Positions 45,942 through 56,124 of a stretch of DNA of 64,000 nucleotides are shown in pieces. Each line of letters begins with the position of its first letter. Within the stretch, counting starts at the first letter, position 1. The stretch is from NCBI RefSeq assembly GCF_030812775.1, contig NZ_JAUSTI010000010.1, positions 124,001 through 188,000 on the forward strand. Reading direction: 5' to 3'. Position numbers and translations under genes: made by a program. The notes under the pieces are model-generated. The model saw nothing but the letters and a program-made list of their open reading frames with translations, searched no databases and was not told the origin of the DNA. The DNA is from Paenibacillus tundrae. Its GTDB lineage: Bacteria > Bacillota > Bacilli > Paenibacillales > Paenibacillaceae.

Positions 45942-47816
45942 ATGGTCAATCGATCGTCATGGAAGCGCACGTTGCGAACGGCAGGCATTACATTATTAAG
46001 TTCAGCATTGCTTGTTACATCTCTAAGTCTAAGCGCTCCGTCGGTGACTCATGCAGCAGGAGCACGTCAGATGGAATTCCTAGACCGCGGAGTTGTGGCA
46101 GTGAAGACAGGGAATGGGGTATTTGTAAGCTGGCGGTTACTCGGTACGGAAGGTTCGAATGTTTCTTTTAACGTATATCGAGATGGTACAAAGGTGAACG
46201 CTTCACCGATCACGAACAGCACCAATCTTCAGGATGCAAGTGGAACGAACAACTCCAAGTATACGGTTCGAGCAGTCGTAGGTGGGACAGAACAGGCGGC
46301 TTCCAAGGTAGCAAGTGTGTGGGGAAATAATTATCTGACAGTGCCTCTCAGTGTTCCCGCTGGTGGGACAACCCCGGACGGAGTTGCATATACCTATAGC
46401 GCCAATGATGCCAGTGCTGGTGATCTGGATGGGGACGGCGAGTATGAGCTTATCGTGAAGTGGGATCCATCCAACTCTAAAGATAATGCGCATAGTGGTT
46501 ACACAGGGGAAGTATTTATTGACGCCTACAAATTGAATGGAACTCGACTGTGGCGTATTAGTCTTGGCAAAAACATTCGCGCAGGTGCGCATTACACGCA
46601 GTTCATGGTCTATGACCTGGATGGAGACGGCAAGGCTGAGGTAGCTATGAAAACGGCCGATGGCACCAGAGATGGTGTGGGTACGGTCATCGGAGACGGC
46701 AGTAAGGATTATCGGAATAGCAGCGGATATGTGTTGTCAGGGCCAGAGTTCCTAACGGTCTTCAATGGACAGACAGGTAAAGCTCTCTCCACGGTCAATT
46801 ATGAGCCTGCACGAGGGAGTGTATCGAGCTGGGGGGATAATTACGGTAACCGCGTGGATCGTTTTCTAGCTACGATTGCTTATTTGGATGGAGAGCGACC
46901 GAGTCTGGTCATGGCACGGGGCTACTACACCCGGACAGTGCTTGTGGCCTACAATTGGCGGAATGGACAATTGACGAAGCAATGGACGTTTGATTCGAAC
47001 ACGCCAGGCAATTCAGGTTACGCTGGACAAGGGAATCATAATTTAAGTGTGGCGGATGTGGATAACGACGGAAAAGATGAGATTATCTATGGTGCGATGG
47101 CCGTCGATCATGATGGCAAAGGGTTATACACCACAGGGCTGCATCATGGCGATGCCATGCATCTGAGTGATCTCGATCCAGATCGGCCGGGGATGGAGGT
47201 ATTCCAGGTTCATGAGACACCATCCAATGCAGGCATTGAATTCCGTGATGCTAGAACAGGTCAGTTGATCTGGGGTATACCAACAACGAAGGATATCGGA
47301 CGCGGCATGGCTGCGGATATCGATCCAAGATATAGAGGGGCTGAGGTATGGGCGAATGGCGCGCTGTATACAGCAAAAGGCCAAAGAATCGGGACAACCG
47401 TACCTTCGTCCACGAATTTTGGCATCTGGTGGGATGGAGATCTGCTCCGCGAACTGTTAGACAGTAACCGTATCGACAAATGGGACTATGTGAATGGGCG
47501 AACGGTGAATCTGCTAACTGCCTCTGGAGCTTCCTCCAACAACGGAACGAAGTCTACACCGAATCTTCAGGCTGATCTGCTGGGCGACTGGAGAGAGGAA
47601 GTGGTATGGCGAACCAACGATAGCTCGGCACTCCGTATTTATACGACAACAGCACTCACGGACAAACGAATCTACACGTTGATGCATGATCCGGTGTACC
47701 GGTTGGGCGTAGCTTGGCAAAATGTAGCCTATAATCAGCCGCCGCATACCAGCTTTTATCTGGGAGAAGGCATGAATCCACCTCCAGTACCGAATATCCG
47801 CATTGCTGGACAATAA
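45942..47816 (+). CDS. Secreted rhamnogalacturonan lyase (PL11 family)
   Basis: 624 residues. Cleaves the rhamnogalacturonan I backbone of pectin by beta-elimination, outside the cell. Sec signal peptide with Ala-rich end VTHAAGA near residue 38. Mature start MEFLDRGVVAVKTGNGVFVSWRLLG, propeller repeats with calcium-loop motifs DLDGDGEYEL, DLDGDGKAEV and DVDNDGKDEI, and the C-terminal LLGDWREEVVWR are those of YesW/YesX. Start with GGGGAGG 8 bases upstream. No carbohydrate-binding module. Monocistronic. Confidence 0.93.
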   Translation: MVNRSSWKRTLRTAGITLLSSALLVTSLSLSAPSVTHAAGARQMEFLDRGVVAVKTGNGVFVSWRLLGTEGSNVSFNVYRDGTKVNASPITNSTNLQDASGTNNSKYTVRAVVGGTEQAASKVASVWGNNYLTVPLSVPAGGTTPDGVAYTYSANDASAGDLDGDGEYELIVKWDPSNSKDNAHSGYTGEVFIDAYKLNGTRLWRISLGKNIRAGAHYTQFMVYDLDGDGKAEVAMKTADGTRDGVGTVIGDGSKDYRNSSGYVLSGPEFLTVFNGQTGKALSTVNYEPARGSVSSWGDNYGNRVDRFLATIAYLDGERPSLVMARGYYTRTVLVAYNWRNGQLTKQWTFDSNTPGNSGYAGQGNHNLSVADVDNDGKDEIIYGAMAVDHDGKGLYTTGLHHGDAMHLSDLDPDRPGMEVFQVHETPSNAGIEFRDARTGQLIWGIPTTKDIGRGMAADIDPRYRGAEVWANGALYTAKGQRIGTTVPSSTNFGIWWDGDLLRELLDSNRIDKWDYVNGRTVNLLTASGASSNNGTKSTPNLQADLLGDWREEVVWRTNDSSALRIYTTTALTDKRIYTLMHDPVYRLGVAWQNVAYNQPPHTSFYLGEGMNPPPVPNIRIAGQ

Positions 47817-47908
47817 CGGACAAGTATCTCGGCGCATTGCATTCTGCCTGAGATTCTCATGATTCAGTCACATCAGTAACATGACGAATATGGGTCAGAG
47901 AGTAGGCG

Positions 47909-47943
47909 AAGGAACAGGGTATACATGCTCTGTTCCTTTTTTG
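47909..47943 (+). terminator. Terminator after rhamnogalacturonan lyase
   Basis: GGAACAG (47911-47917) pairs with CTGTTCC (47930-47936), followed by T6. Confidence 0.88.
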
Positions 47944-47990
47944 CCTTTTTCCAGTTGTAAAATGAATTGGGCAAAAATCGGAAAAAACGT

Positions 47991-48019
47991 TTGACAGGTA
48001 AAAGGGCTGCCCTTATGAT
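47991..48019 (+). promoter_or_regulatory. Promoter of the sulfate transporter transcript
   Basis: TTGACA (47991-47996), 17-base spacer, TATGAT (48014-48019). Predicted start near 48026, giving an untranslated leader of nearly 290 nt. Confidence 0.7.
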
Positions 48020-48025
48020 ACATAT

Positions 48026-48314
48026 AACTTACTAAACAGGTAGGAATAATTAAAAAGACTGTATAACATGATGAACTTCATGATTCAGTCCAGCAGCAGA
48101 GAATGTCATCTGAACAGAATAACGTTCTTACCGTATCGACGGAGGAACACCGCAGCACATCGAACGCGATAAAGCATACACGGCAGCGAGCCGGCATGAC
48201 TTTAGGAGGGAGAGGTGTGTACAGGTGTCCCTCCGTTATTTGTTTTTCGGTGGCGTTCCAAGCTGTTCAGCCTGTTCATGTAGTCACGCAGATCCAACAG
48301 GGGGAGTGTTATTG
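48026..48314 (+). ncRNA. Long 5' leader with attenuator hairpin before sulfate transporter
   Basis: About 290 nt. Near its 3' part, GGAGGGA (48205-48211) pairs with TCCCTCC (48228-48234), followed by the T-rich GTTATTTGTTTTT, an intrinsic-terminator shape. I could not match the upstream part to S-box, T-box or another class; a T-box-like GGAACACCGC near 48145 is too divergent to use. An in-frame Met at 48103 gives a 70-codon frame without a ribosome site, which I do not call as a gene. Confidence 0.5.
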
Positions 48315-49394
48315 ATGAAAAAGAGAGTTCAAAAAGGTATTCTATTTGGTCTGGCACTGGTGTTGACAGGCGTGCTGGCAGGTTGTGGAGCAAATGGCGG
48401 CGATTCTAATGCAACTGGAGCATCTGGAGGGCAGGATAGTGGTGGAGATAGCCCGAAGGCCATTGAATTGTTGAATGTATCGTATGATCCGACTCGTGAG
48501 CTCTACGAGCAATACAACAAGGCGTTTGCGGCGTATTGGCAGAAGGAAAAGGGTCAAGACGTAACTATTAAACAGTCTCATGGTGGTTCGGGTAAACAGA
48601 GCCGCTCCGTCATTGATGGCTTGGATGCAGACGTGGTTACACTGGCACTGGGATATGACATTGATGCGATTGAAGACAAAGGCCTCATTAACGAAGGTTG
48701 GCAAGATAAATATGAGCATAACAGCTCCCCATATACATCAACGATTGTATTTCTGGTTCGGAAAGGCAACCCAAAAGGCATCAAAGACTGGGATGATCTA
48801 ATTAAGGGTGATACTCAGGTCATTACACCGAATCCAAAAACATCTGGTGGAGCCCGCTGGAACTATCTCGCAGCTTGGGGGTATGCGCTCAAGAAGAATA
48901 ACAATGACGAGGAGGCTGCAAAAGCCTTTGTAGGTGAGCTGTTCAAGCACGCACCTGTACTGGATTCCGGTGCACGCGGAGCCACAACAACGTTTGTAGA
49001 ACGTGGACTTGGCGATGTACTGCTGGCTTGGGAGAATGAAGCGTTCTTGTCAGTGAAGGAACTGGGGCCGGACAAATTCGATATTGTTGTGCCTTCCGTG
49101 AGTATTCTGGCTGAGCCTCCGGTAGCTGTCGTGGACAAAAATGTCGACAAAAAGGGAAGCCGTGAAGTGGCCGACGCTTACCTGAAATATCTGTACAGTG
49201 AGGAAGGACAGACGATTGCAGCGGAGAACTATTACCGTCCAACACTGGATACCGTGGCCGAGAAATTCAAGGATCAGTTCCCGGACCTGGAGCTGTTCAC
49301 ACTGAATGATGTATTCGGCACATGGCGCGATACACAGGCTAAACATTTCAATGATGGCGGGGTCTTTGACCAAATTTACGTTCCGGGCAGTTAA
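48315..49394 (+). CDS. Sulfate ABC transporter substrate-binding lipoprotein
   Basis: 359-residue extracellular sulfate or thiosulfate receptor (Sbp/CysP type). Lipobox LAGCG near residue 22. Family motifs are [17 protein letters not shown] near residue 50, [24 protein letters not shown] near 90, and [16 protein letters not shown] near 175. ATG 48315 follows GGGGGAG by 9 bases; the frame extends 30 codons upstream without a site. First gene of the sulfate operon. Confidence 0.95.
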   Translation: MKKRVQKGILFGLALVLTGVLAGCGANGGDSNATGASGGQDSGGDSPKAIELLNVSYDPTRELYEQYNKAFAAYWQKEKGQDVTIKQSHGGSGKQSRSVIDGLDADVVTLALGYDIDAIEDKGLINEGWQDKYEHNSSPYTSTIVFLVRKGNPKGIKDWDDLIKGDTQVITPNPKTSGGARWNYLAAWGYALKKNNNDEEAAKAFVGELFKHAPVLDSGARGATTTFVERGLGDVLLAWENEAFLSVKELGPDKFDIVVPSVSILAEPPVAVVDKNVDKKGSREVADAYLKYLYSEEGQTIAAENYYRPTLDTVAEKFKDQFPDLELFTLNDVFGTWRDTQAKHFNDGGVFDQIYVPGS

Positions 49395-49472
49395 GTCTGG
49401 GCAATCTGTACTCGATCCTATGGCAAGGAGCCAACCAGCCTGACCGGCTGAAGGCAAGAGAGGATGACGTTC

Positions 49473-50309
49473 ATGAGCAAGGTAATAGCAACCCGGAGGC
49501 GCACGCTTCCGGGATTCGGGTTAACGATGGGATACAGCGTATTTTACCTCAGCCTTGTTGTCTTGATCCCACTGACAGCCCTGGTGTTTAACTCCACAGG
49601 GTTGACCTGGTCTATGCTGGTGGAGACAGCCACGAATCCCCGCGTGCTCGCTTCATTTAAGGTCAGCTTTCTGACCGCAGGTGTGGCGGCTTTAATCAAT
49701 CTGGGATTAGGGCTGCTCTTGGCATGGGTATTGGTGCGGTATGAATTTCCGGGTAAACGGCTCTTTGATGCTGTGATTGATCTGCCATTTGCGTTGCCAA
49801 CAGCGGTGGCAGGGGTTGCTCTTACGGCTTTGTATGCTGGAAACGGCTGGATTGGGCAGCTTACTGAGCCTTTGGGTATCCAATTAGCCTATTCTCAGGC
49901 GGGCATTACACTAGCTCTGATGTTTATCGGTATTCCATTTGTCGTTCGAACGGTGCAACCGGTATTAGAACAGCTGGAGGCTGAGGTTGAAGAAGCGGCT
50001 GCAACGTTAGGGGCAGGAAGGTGGCGGATATTCCGTACCATTCTACTTCCGGATCTGATTCCCCCGCTGTTGACAGGTTTCGCGTTGGCATTTGCCAGAG
50101 GTATTGGAGAGTTTGGCTCAGTGGTGTTTATTTCAGGCAATATGCCGATGAAAACGGAGATCGCGCCGCTGCTCATTATGGCGAAGCTTGAACAGTTTGA
50201 TTACGCAGGAGCTACGGCTGTCGCTTTGCTGCTGTTGCTGGTTTCATTTATCCTGTTGCTGGTCATTAATTCCTTGCAACGATGGAGCCGGAAGGCAGGC
50301 AGGGCGTAA
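49473..50309 (+). CDS. cysT: Sulfate ABC transporter permease CysT
   Basis: 278 residues, six predicted membrane helices. EAA loop EEAAATLGAGRWRIFRTILLPDLIP near residue 180, and FARGIGEFGSVVFISGNMP, a CysT hallmark. ATG 49473 has AGAGAGG 9 bases upstream; the in-frame ATG nine bases earlier abuts that site. Works with CysW and a CysA ATPase; no cysA is present in the window. Confidence 0.94.
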   Translation: MSKVIATRRRTLPGFGLTMGYSVFYLSLVVLIPLTALVFNSTGLTWSMLVETATNPRVLASFKVSFLTAGVAALINLGLGLLLAWVLVRYEFPGKRLFDAVIDLPFALPTAVAGVALTALYAGNGWIGQLTEPLGIQLAYSQAGITLALMFIGIPFVVRTVQPVLEQLEAEVEEAAATLGAGRWRIFRTILLPDLIPPLLTGFALAFARGIGEFGSVVFISGNMPMKTEIAPLLIMAKLEQFDYAGATAVALLLLLVSFILLLVINSLQRWSRKAGRA

Positions 50310-50438
50310 CCAATTCGCATCGGTACATTCTAACGAATGGTATATCCACCGTGTACAAGAGCCGCGGGAATATCTAGGCATTCAATGGGGGTGTTATTCG
50401 ATGGGAGCTTTTCACTTCAACGGAAGGAGGTGCAGCGT

Positions 50439-51314
50439 ATGGCGGGTTCTGTTCCGCTGAGTCCTGCTTCGCGCATACCAAGTAGCCCTGGGTCAAACCG
50501 TGCAACTACGGAGGCTCCATGGGTCAAATGGCTGTTAATTGGACTGGCAGGTCTTGTATTGTTATGGTTGCTTATTTTGCCATTGGTCATTGTCTTAATG
50601 GAAGCGTTGAAACAAGGGTGGGGCGTCTATATCGCCGCTCTGACCGAACCTGATGCGATGTCAGCTCTCAAGCTGACGCTGCTCGTTGCAGCAATTACGG
50701 TACCACTCAATACGATATTTGGTGTGGCAGCAGCTTGGGTTATTACGAAGTTCCAGTTCCGGGGCAAAGGAATCATGATCACGTTAATCGACCTTCCTTT
50801 CTCCATTTCTCCCGTTGTCGGCGGGTTGATCTTTGTGCTGGTATTTGGCTCTAATGGTTGGTTCGGTCCATGGCTGGCTGAGCATGATATCAAAATTATT
50901 TTTGCGCTGCCAGGCATCGTGCTGGCGACGCTATTCATCACGTTCCCCTTCGTGGCAAGGGAACTAATTCCGCTCATGGAGGATCAGGGAACCCGTGAAG
51001 AGGAAGCGGCAGTGACGCTTGGAGCCTCGGGATGGCGGATCTTCTGGAACGTGACTTTACCCAATATTAAGTGGGGACTGCTCTACGGTATTATTCTGTG
51101 TAATGCTCGCGCGATGGGCGAGTTCGGGGCGGTATCCGTTGTATCTGGACATATACGTGGTGAGACCAACACACTGCCGCTTCATGTCGAAATTTTGTAT
51201 AACGAATATCAATTCTCGGCATCATTCGCCGTCGCTTCATTGCTGCTAATCCTTGCTCTGGCAACGCTCCTGGTCAAGAGCTGGCTGGGGCATAAGAATG
51301 TGAGCGAACGATGA
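50439..51314 (+). CDS. cysW: Sulfate ABC transporter permease CysW
   Basis: 291 residues, six predicted helices after a Ser/Pro-rich cytoplasmic start. EEEAAVTLGASGWRIFWNVTLPNIKWG near 190 is the EAA loop; NARAMGEFGAVSVVSGHIRGETNTLPL follows and is typical of CysW. Start chosen at ATG 50439 with AAGGAGG 8 bases upstream, although the frame stays open 34 codons further. The ATPase subunit must be encoded elsewhere. Confidence 0.94.
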   Translation: MAGSVPLSPASRIPSSPGSNRATTEAPWVKWLLIGLAGLVLLWLLILPLVIVLMEALKQGWGVYIAALTEPDAMSALKLTLLVAAITVPLNTIFGVAAAWVITKFQFRGKGIMITLIDLPFSISPVVGGLIFVLVFGSNGWFGPWLAEHDIKIIFALPGIVLATLFITFPFVARELIPLMEDQGTREEEAAVTLGASGWRIFWNVTLPNIKWGLLYGIILCNARAMGEFGAVSVVSGHIRGETNTLPLHVEILYNEYQFSASFAVASLLLILALATLLVKSWLGHKNVSER

Positions 51315-51344
51315 GCGAAGGCTAAGTACGATAAAAAAGAATCC

Positions 51345-51356
51345 TTAACCGGTTAA
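51345..51356. promoter_or_regulatory. 12-bp perfect palindrome between cysW and yezD-like gene
   Basis: TTAACCGGTTAA. Just downstream lies TTGACA (near 51371) with a TAATGT about 17 bases on, a possible promoter for the small gene. An operator role is only a guess from symmetry. Confidence 0.35.
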
Positions 51357-51504
51357 CGGAAAATACCGATTGACAGCTACTGGAAGCCCTGATAATGTAT
51401 AATCCAAGTATATAGGTTGGATAAGAATGTTTTATAAGTCGGATGGATATAAGTGCTTGTTCAAGTAATATTGCGGGCACAGCCCGGGAAGAGGAGGCGG
51501 CTCT

Positions 51505-51747
51505 ATGGCTAAGCCGTTGAAAGTGGATGAGGTATGGATGGACAGAATCGCTGGACAGCTCAATGACATGGAGTTTGGGTCGCTGCACATCGTGGTACAC
51601 GAGGGTCAGATTGTACAGATGGAGCGAACGGAACGTAAGCGTTTTGAAAATACACCGACAAGCAGCGCCTCCAAATCCGGCAGTGCTGCACGGAACAACA
51701 CACCTCGTTCATTGCGCGGCTCCAATGCCAGCGGTGCGAAGGGATAG
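51505..51747 (+). CDS. YezD-like small protein (DUF2292)
   Basis: 80 residues. Residues 1-48 (VWMDRIAGQLNDMEFGSLHIVVHEGQIVQMERTERKRF) are the YezD domain, a small protein often encoded with sulfate-assimilation genes, which fits its place after cysTW. A Ser/Asn/Arg-rich tail of about 30 residues looks disordered. GAGGAGGCGG precedes the ATG. Function unknown. Confidence 0.85.
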   Translation: MAKPLKVDEVWMDRIAGQLNDMEFGSLHIVVHEGQIVQMERTERKRFENTPTSSASKSGSAARNNTPRSLRGSNASGAKG

Positions 51748-51782
51748 AGTGATGTAGTGAGATGGAGTGTTGCGGGGCAAGG

Positions 51783-51806
51783 GTGATGCATGAGAAGATG
51801 CATCAC
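51783..51806. other. Perfect 9-bp hairpin without T-run
   Basis: GTGATGCAT (51783-51791) and ATGCATCAC (51798-51806) with a six-base loop, 36 bases after the yezD-like stop. It could stabilise the mRNA end or be a protein-binding site. Confidence 0.4.
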
Positions 51807-51866
51807 TAGATTGTTTAAGATGTCTCCAACAGGACTTTTTGCGCGAAGAACAGCAGTACGATGGGT

Positions 51867-51909
51867 AAAACAAAGAGAAGCCGCAGGGTGCGAGCTTCTC
51901 TTTGTTTTT
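51867..51909 (+). terminator. Terminator after the yezD-like gene
   Basis: AAACAAAGAGAAGC (51868-51881) pairs with GCTTCTCTTTGTTT (51894-51907), followed by TT. Position fits the end of the sulfate/yezD transcript. Confidence 0.88.
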
Positions 51910-52014
51910 GGTTTACTATAGTGGACACTGTGGATTAACCGCCCTTACAGGTCGGTCTATTGTTGTGCCGTGATGTTTCATAAATAGCTGCGAATGTAAT
52001 CCAGCCAGCCAGCG

Positions 52015-52914
52015 CTACTCGTCCACTTTGGCGCCAGATTTGCGCGCTGTGTTCACTTCGGTCTCCGTAGAAGCTTCCTTTGCCGGCTCTAGCTCTGTAT
52101 GCCCTGCATAAGGACGTTCACTACGAGAACTTGTACCTGTCAGACGAAAACCGGACACGAACAATATGAGCTGCAAGCCAAGCGTGTAAGGAGCGGCTAC
52201 AGGCCCAATGAAGTGCAGGAGAGAGCAGAGTGCAATGAGCGCATATAACACCTTGGTCATCGTGCCGGATGCACCTGGTGTCCTGCGGCGAGGACTAGCC
52301 AAGAGCAGATAACCATAGAGCACTGTAATACATAGGGAGATGAAGCGAATCCAGAACAATGCGTTGACCCAGCCATGCCAAAATGGTTGATTCAGTCCTT
52401 GCTGAACAATGATGAAATCAGCGATCAGATACAGCCATGCCGCTACAGCAAGAGGCTCGACCGCAGGGCGAATCACATTCCAGACAGCTTCCCACCAATG
52501 CACCGAGTGTGCCTGGCTGCGAAGTTCTTCCGATAGGCTGGAGCTTTCTCGCTCCAGAGCTCTGTGCATCAAGGTTAGCCGCGCAGGATCAGGGTCTTGA
52601 ATGCAGCTACGAATCTGATCCTGAAGCTGTGGTGATAGGCTAACGGCTGTTCTGCACGCCAGCATGGCGTTAAGCAATTCGTGCTGCTCCGCTTCCGTAC
52701 GAGTAGATTGCCTATTTTCAATAAAAGTGAGTTGCCCGAGCAGTGGTGTCGTTATGTATAATGTATCTCGTATGGCTTGTGTTCTCCGGTCTCGACTTCG
52801 TCTAATTTCCGTGGCAGACCATATGTATATGCCTAGGAAGATGGCAATGATTCCGAGCAATAAGGCTACGAAGCCTGGATATGAGAACAGAAAAAACATC
52901 CAACGTTGCAGCAC
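52015..52914 (-). CDS. Membrane protein of unknown function
   Basis: 299 residues. N-terminal membrane helix (about 10-32), a Gln/Arg/Glu-rich cytoplasmic helical segment of about 110 residues, four helices between about 155 and 270, and a charged Thr/Glu-rich tail. GTG 52914 was chosen because AAAGGAGG lies 7 bases upstream; the frame runs 47 codons further up without a comparable site. No family recognised. Confidence 0.65.
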   Translation of the reverse strand: MLQRWMFFLFSYPGFVALLLGIIAIFLGIYIWSATEIRRSRDRRTQAIRDTLYITTPLLGQLTFIENRQSTRTEAEQHELLNAMLACRTAVSLSPQLQDQIRSCIQDPDPARLTLMHRALERESSSLSEELRSQAHSVHWWEAVWNVIRPAVEPLAVAAWLYLIADFIIVQQGLNQPFWHGWVNALFWIRFISLCITVLYGYLLLASPRRRTPGASGTMTKVLYALIALCSLLHFIGPVAAPYTLGLQLILFVSGFRLTGTSSRSERPYAGHTELEPAKEASTETEVNTARKSGAKVDE

Positions 52915-53057
52915 CGTTGTTCCTCCTTTGTACGAAAGTTGGGCGTAGCATAAACCCCGGTAATATAAGCTTCTCTCACTATTACACAGGAAGTAGTTGA
53001 GTTCAAGCAGAAAGATGGGAGGGAAGAGGGCATTTAACATGTTACTCACACACAACA

Positions 53058-53084
53058 GCCGAATCGGAATGGAACCGACTCGGC
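53058..53084 (-). terminator. Hairpin after the chemoreceptor gene
   Basis: GCCGAATC and GACTCGGC form an 8-bp stem with one mismatch or wobble about 30 bases beyond the stop of the minus-strand receptor gene. Weak T content. Confidence 0.4.
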
Positions 53085-53113
53085 GATATGTTTAGGTATG
53101 TTATGAGTTGTTT

Positions 53114-55117
53114 TTACACTTTGAAACGGTCAACCTGGCGCTGTAGTTCAGATAGTGTCACGTTGAGGTTCGTCGTAAGTGAGGAGACATTTTCAAAGAG
53201 ACTGACCTGTGTTTCAGTGCTTGCCAATACTTCCTCAGAGCTTGCAGCAGTTTCCTCTGATGCAGCAGAGGTTCCCTCGAGCAACAAGGAGAGTTGCTGA
53301 CGGCTGTCCACGAGGTTATCCATTGAAGTAACGATGTGATCGGTAAACTCACTTACGGATGCAAGTGTATCTTTGATATTAGCGAATGCGTCCGTTACCT
53401 CCGTTACGGTTGTCTCCTGAAGTTGAACCATATTTTCGGCTTTAGCCATGGATTGAAGTGTGACCGCTGCGGAAGTTTGAACATTTTCGATTAGTGTTTG
53501 AATTTGTACAGCTGATGCCCTGGTTTGTTCGGATAACACACGTACTTGAGCAGCTACCACAGCGAATCCTTTACCATGTTCACCAGCACGAGATGCCTCA
53601 ATAGAAGCATTTAGAGCGAGTAAATTGGTCTCCCGAGAGATGCCAGTGATGGTCTCTGTCATTTGGCTAATCGCATCAATATCATTTTTCAGTTGTGTGA
53701 GCTTGCTAGACATATCATCAAACACTTGTACATTCTGCGTCATCGAATCAGATAAGATCGCCACAGTATGTAAACCCTTGGCTTGCTTGTCTCCAATGAC
53801 CTGATTGTATTCAAACAACATGTTTGTATTATGCTTGGTGTCTTCCACCTGTTTGGATAACTGCTGGATAGCAACGACACCGTTATGCATATCTTCGGCA
53901 TGTCTGCCTGAGTTATTTGCCATCTCCTCAATGGCAATACGGATTTCACGTGTGATTTCTACCGTGTGCAGTGTATTATCAGTAATGGATGCAGCGTCCT
54001 GTTTACTTGCTGTAGTTGCCATTTTGACATCAGTCACAATGGAATGAATCTGATTAATAAAGTGATTGGTTGACTCCGCTAACTGCCCAATTTCGTCTTT
54101 GGAATTCACTTGCAGGCGTTGAGTCAAATCACCATCCCCACGACTGATGGATTCCATAGCTTGCTGCAATTGGCGTACCCGCCGCATTTGAGCACTTACC
54201 ACCAGGAATACAACGATAATCACGAGTAATAATCCAACAGCAGCTGATAGAATGGTTGTTATGTTCATATCGTCAATGACCTTCGTTGATAGAGCGAGTA
54301 TAAATCCACGCCCATCGGACAGCGAGGTAATATAGTAATCTGCGCGTTGACCGTTATACTGGGCGTGTACTTGTTCAGTAGAAGAAGCCTGTACACTTTT
54401 TTGGAATGCGTCTGTAATGAAGGATTCTAAACCATCCAGGTTCCCATCACTTGAGTACAACAGCTTTCCCTTCTCGTCCAGAATACCTGAGAATAACACA
54501 TCACTGCTCAGGCTTGTCTTTAACTGCTCAATCAATGCTTGTGCTCCAATCTGCTGATCCAACTCGGTCAAGCGCTGACCATCACGTCCCACCTGTACAA
54601 TACGAGGAGAAGACCATCCACCAACGCCAACATATTTATATATCTTGGGATCGACAGTCCGTGGTTGAGCCGGTTGGGCGACTTGATCTCTTTTGCCAGT
54701 AATCAGATCCATGAACTCATAGGCTTGTTGACTTGGGTCAGCTCCAAAGTTGAGGTTAGCGTCTTTATCAAAAGTGGACAACTCTACCTGGCCATCGCTG
54801 TCAGTCACCCAGATTTCATCCATTCCTGATCGTGTAACTAATTCTACTGCTTGCTCGTAGGTTAAATTCTGATCTACTAAATAAGAAATCAACGTAGCTT
54901 GGCCAAACATCTCCTGCTCCATGACATTTTCAGCAGCTTTACGCGATAAGATAGCATTTTCAATTGAAATTTTGGCTACCTCCATCGTTGTAATTCCTTT
55001 ATTATTTAAACTTTTCGTTGTAAATTGGTTCACAATAAGTACGAGTACTGAAATGACCACAATAAAAATAATGATGATCGGCCATATGATTTTGTGTTTG
55101 ATGGAATTCTTTATCAA
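53114..55117 (-). CDS. Methyl-accepting chemotaxis protein with extracellular Cache-like sensor
   Basis: 667 residues. First membrane helix about 12-33, an extracytoplasmic sensor of about 250 residues with a Cache-like pattern ([36 protein letters not shown]), second helix about 280-305, HAMP with [15 protein letters not shown] near 335, and a long coiled coil with the tip [25 protein letters not shown] near 525. The TTG start has AAGGAA upstream and agrees with the predicted first helix. It resembles YoaH/McpC-type receptors. Ligand unknown; a small organic acid or amino acid would be usual for this sensor fold. Confidence 0.93.
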   Translation of the reverse strand: MIKNSIKHKIIWPIIIIFIVVISVLVLIVNQFTTKSLNNKGITTMEVAKISIENAILSRKAAENVMEQEMFGQATLISYLVDQNLTYEQAVELVTRSGMDEIWVTDSDGQVELSTFDKDANLNFGADPSQQAYEFMDLITGKRDQVAQPAQPRTVDPKIYKYVGVGGWSSPRIVQVGRDGQRLTELDQQIGAQALIEQLKTSLSSDVLFSGILDEKGKLLYSSDGNLDGLESFITDAFQKSVQASSTEQVHAQYNGQRADYYITSLSDGRGFILALSTKVIDDMNITTILSAAVGLLLVIIVVFLVVSAQMRRVRQLQQAMESISRGDGDLTQRLQVNSKDEIGQLAESTNHFINQIHSIVTDVKMATTASKQDAASITDNTLHTVEITREIRIAIEEMANNSGRHAEDMHNGVVAIQQLSKQVEDTKHNTNMLFEYNQVIGDKQAKGLHTVAILSDSMTQNVQVFDDMSSKLTQLKNDIDAISQMTETITGISRETNLLALNASIEASRAGEHGKGFAVVAAQVRVLSEQTRASAVQIQTLIENVQTSAAVTLQSMAKAENMVQLQETTVTEVTDAFANIKDTLASVSEFTDHIVTSMDNLVDSRQQLSLLLEGTSAASEETAASSEEVLASTETQVSLFENVSSLTTNLNVTLSELQRQVDRFKV

Positions 55118-55454
55118 AGGTAGTCACTTCCTTAACTTTACTCTTAATTTATAGGGTTACTTGAAGTTGGTTTGCTCATTGTTTATAGAAGGAAGCGATG
55201 TAAGAAAAGATAGGAAAATCGAAGCTAATTGGTTAATAAATAGCAGCTAATGGTATGATGAAAAGAGCTGGATATTTTTTAACTTTACATATATGTATGG
55301 TAGGTTCTTGGTTGTATATAGGCTCCGCCTTTCTATAGGGAATGGAGAGAAACTGAATATAATGTTATATGGATGAACCATATACTTATTTATCGGATTA
55401 ATCTGGCAATTGATAATATTCTTCTGTCCATAATTTAATGAGAGGGGTTATTGC
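55118..55454. other. Divergent promoter region between chemoreceptor and GNAT genes
   Basis: AT-rich. TATAAT at 55358-55363 has no good -35. ATATGG-ATGAA-CCATAT at 55367-55383 is a perfect 6-5-6 palindrome just after it and could be an operator for the GNAT gene. AGAGGGG at 55441 is the GNAT ribosome site. No gene is seen. Confidence 0.4.
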
Positions 55455-55868
55455 ATGGATCACGTTACCGTTGAACACGCACCACCTGCCGTAGCTGAGT
55501 ATTTATCGTTGAGAGAGATCGCAGGGATGAGTCCAAGAAGCCGTGAAGGCGCCGAGAGAGGATTGCCGAATAGTCTATTTGCAGTGTGTTTGCGACAAGA
55601 TGATGTACTTATTGGTATGGGACGAGTGGTGGGAGACGATGGTTGTTTCTATCAAGTGGTTGATATCGTTGTACATCCAGATGAGCAGGGAAAAGGGTAT
55701 GGCAAGCTGATCATGAATGAGATCATGAAATATCTGAAAGAGAACGTACCTGCCCGCGCCCTGGTGAGCCTACTTGCGGATGTTCCAGCGGATCGGTTGT
55801 ATGCTCAGTTTGGCTTCGAGTATACTAGCCCAGAATCCGAAGGTATGTGGTGGAGGCAAGAAGGATAG
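55455..55868 (+). CDS. GNAT-family N-acetyltransferase
   Basis: 137 residues. Acetyl-CoA motif VVHPDEQGKGYGKLIMNEIM near residue 75, preceded by the beta strands IGMGRVVGDDGCFYQVVDI, and closing RLYAQFGFEYTSPES. This is the small YjgM/ElaA-like aminoacyl or amine acetyltransferase shape; substrate unknown. Good ribosome site and own terminator. Confidence 0.9.
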   Translation: MDHVTVEHAPPAVAEYLSLREIAGMSPRSREGAERGLPNSLFAVCLRQDDVLIGMGRVVGDDGCFYQVVDIVVHPDEQGKGYGKLIMNEIMKYLKENVPARALVSLLADVPADRLYAQFGFEYTSPESEGMWWRQEG

Positions 55869-55923
55869 AGTTTGAACTCGTAAATGCCTCGAACACAGCA
55901 GAGGTCATATAAATAGTTGCTGC

Positions 55924-55951
55924 AAACCTTTAGGGAACTAAAGGTTTTTTG
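55924..55951 (+). terminator. Terminator after the GNAT gene
   Basis: AAACCTTTAG (55924-55933) pairs with CTAAAGGTTT (55938-55947) around a four-base loop, followed by T. Confidence 0.92.
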
Positions 55952-55980
55952 CTTTACAACCATATTTTTACATGTATAAT

Positions 55981-56044
55981 GTAAACTAAATACAATTTAC
56001 GATATACGATTTACAATTTACGTATTATAGATCCGGTTGTAAAT
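55981..56044. promoter_or_regulatory. Cluster of ATTTAC/GTAAAT repeats before the RHH-MFS operon
   Basis: ATTTAC occurs at 55995, 56009 and 56016, and the reverse GTAAAT/GTAAAC at 56039 and 55981. Spacings of 14 and 7 bases put sites on the same helix face or half turns. RHH repressors bind arrays of short repeats, so this is probably the operator region of the following gene. TATTAT at 56023-56028 may be its -10. Confidence 0.55.
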
Positions 56045-56124
56045 TAAACTACACTACGAAAATTTCCCGTATGACCGTTTATGACCTATGCCCATTAATT
56101 CATAATGACAAGAATGGAGGAAAT

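Noticed and set aside
48103..48315. 70-codon leader frame before the sulfate-binding protein
   Set aside because: No ribosome site, no recognisable protein, and it crosses the attenuator hairpin; kept only as leader RNA.
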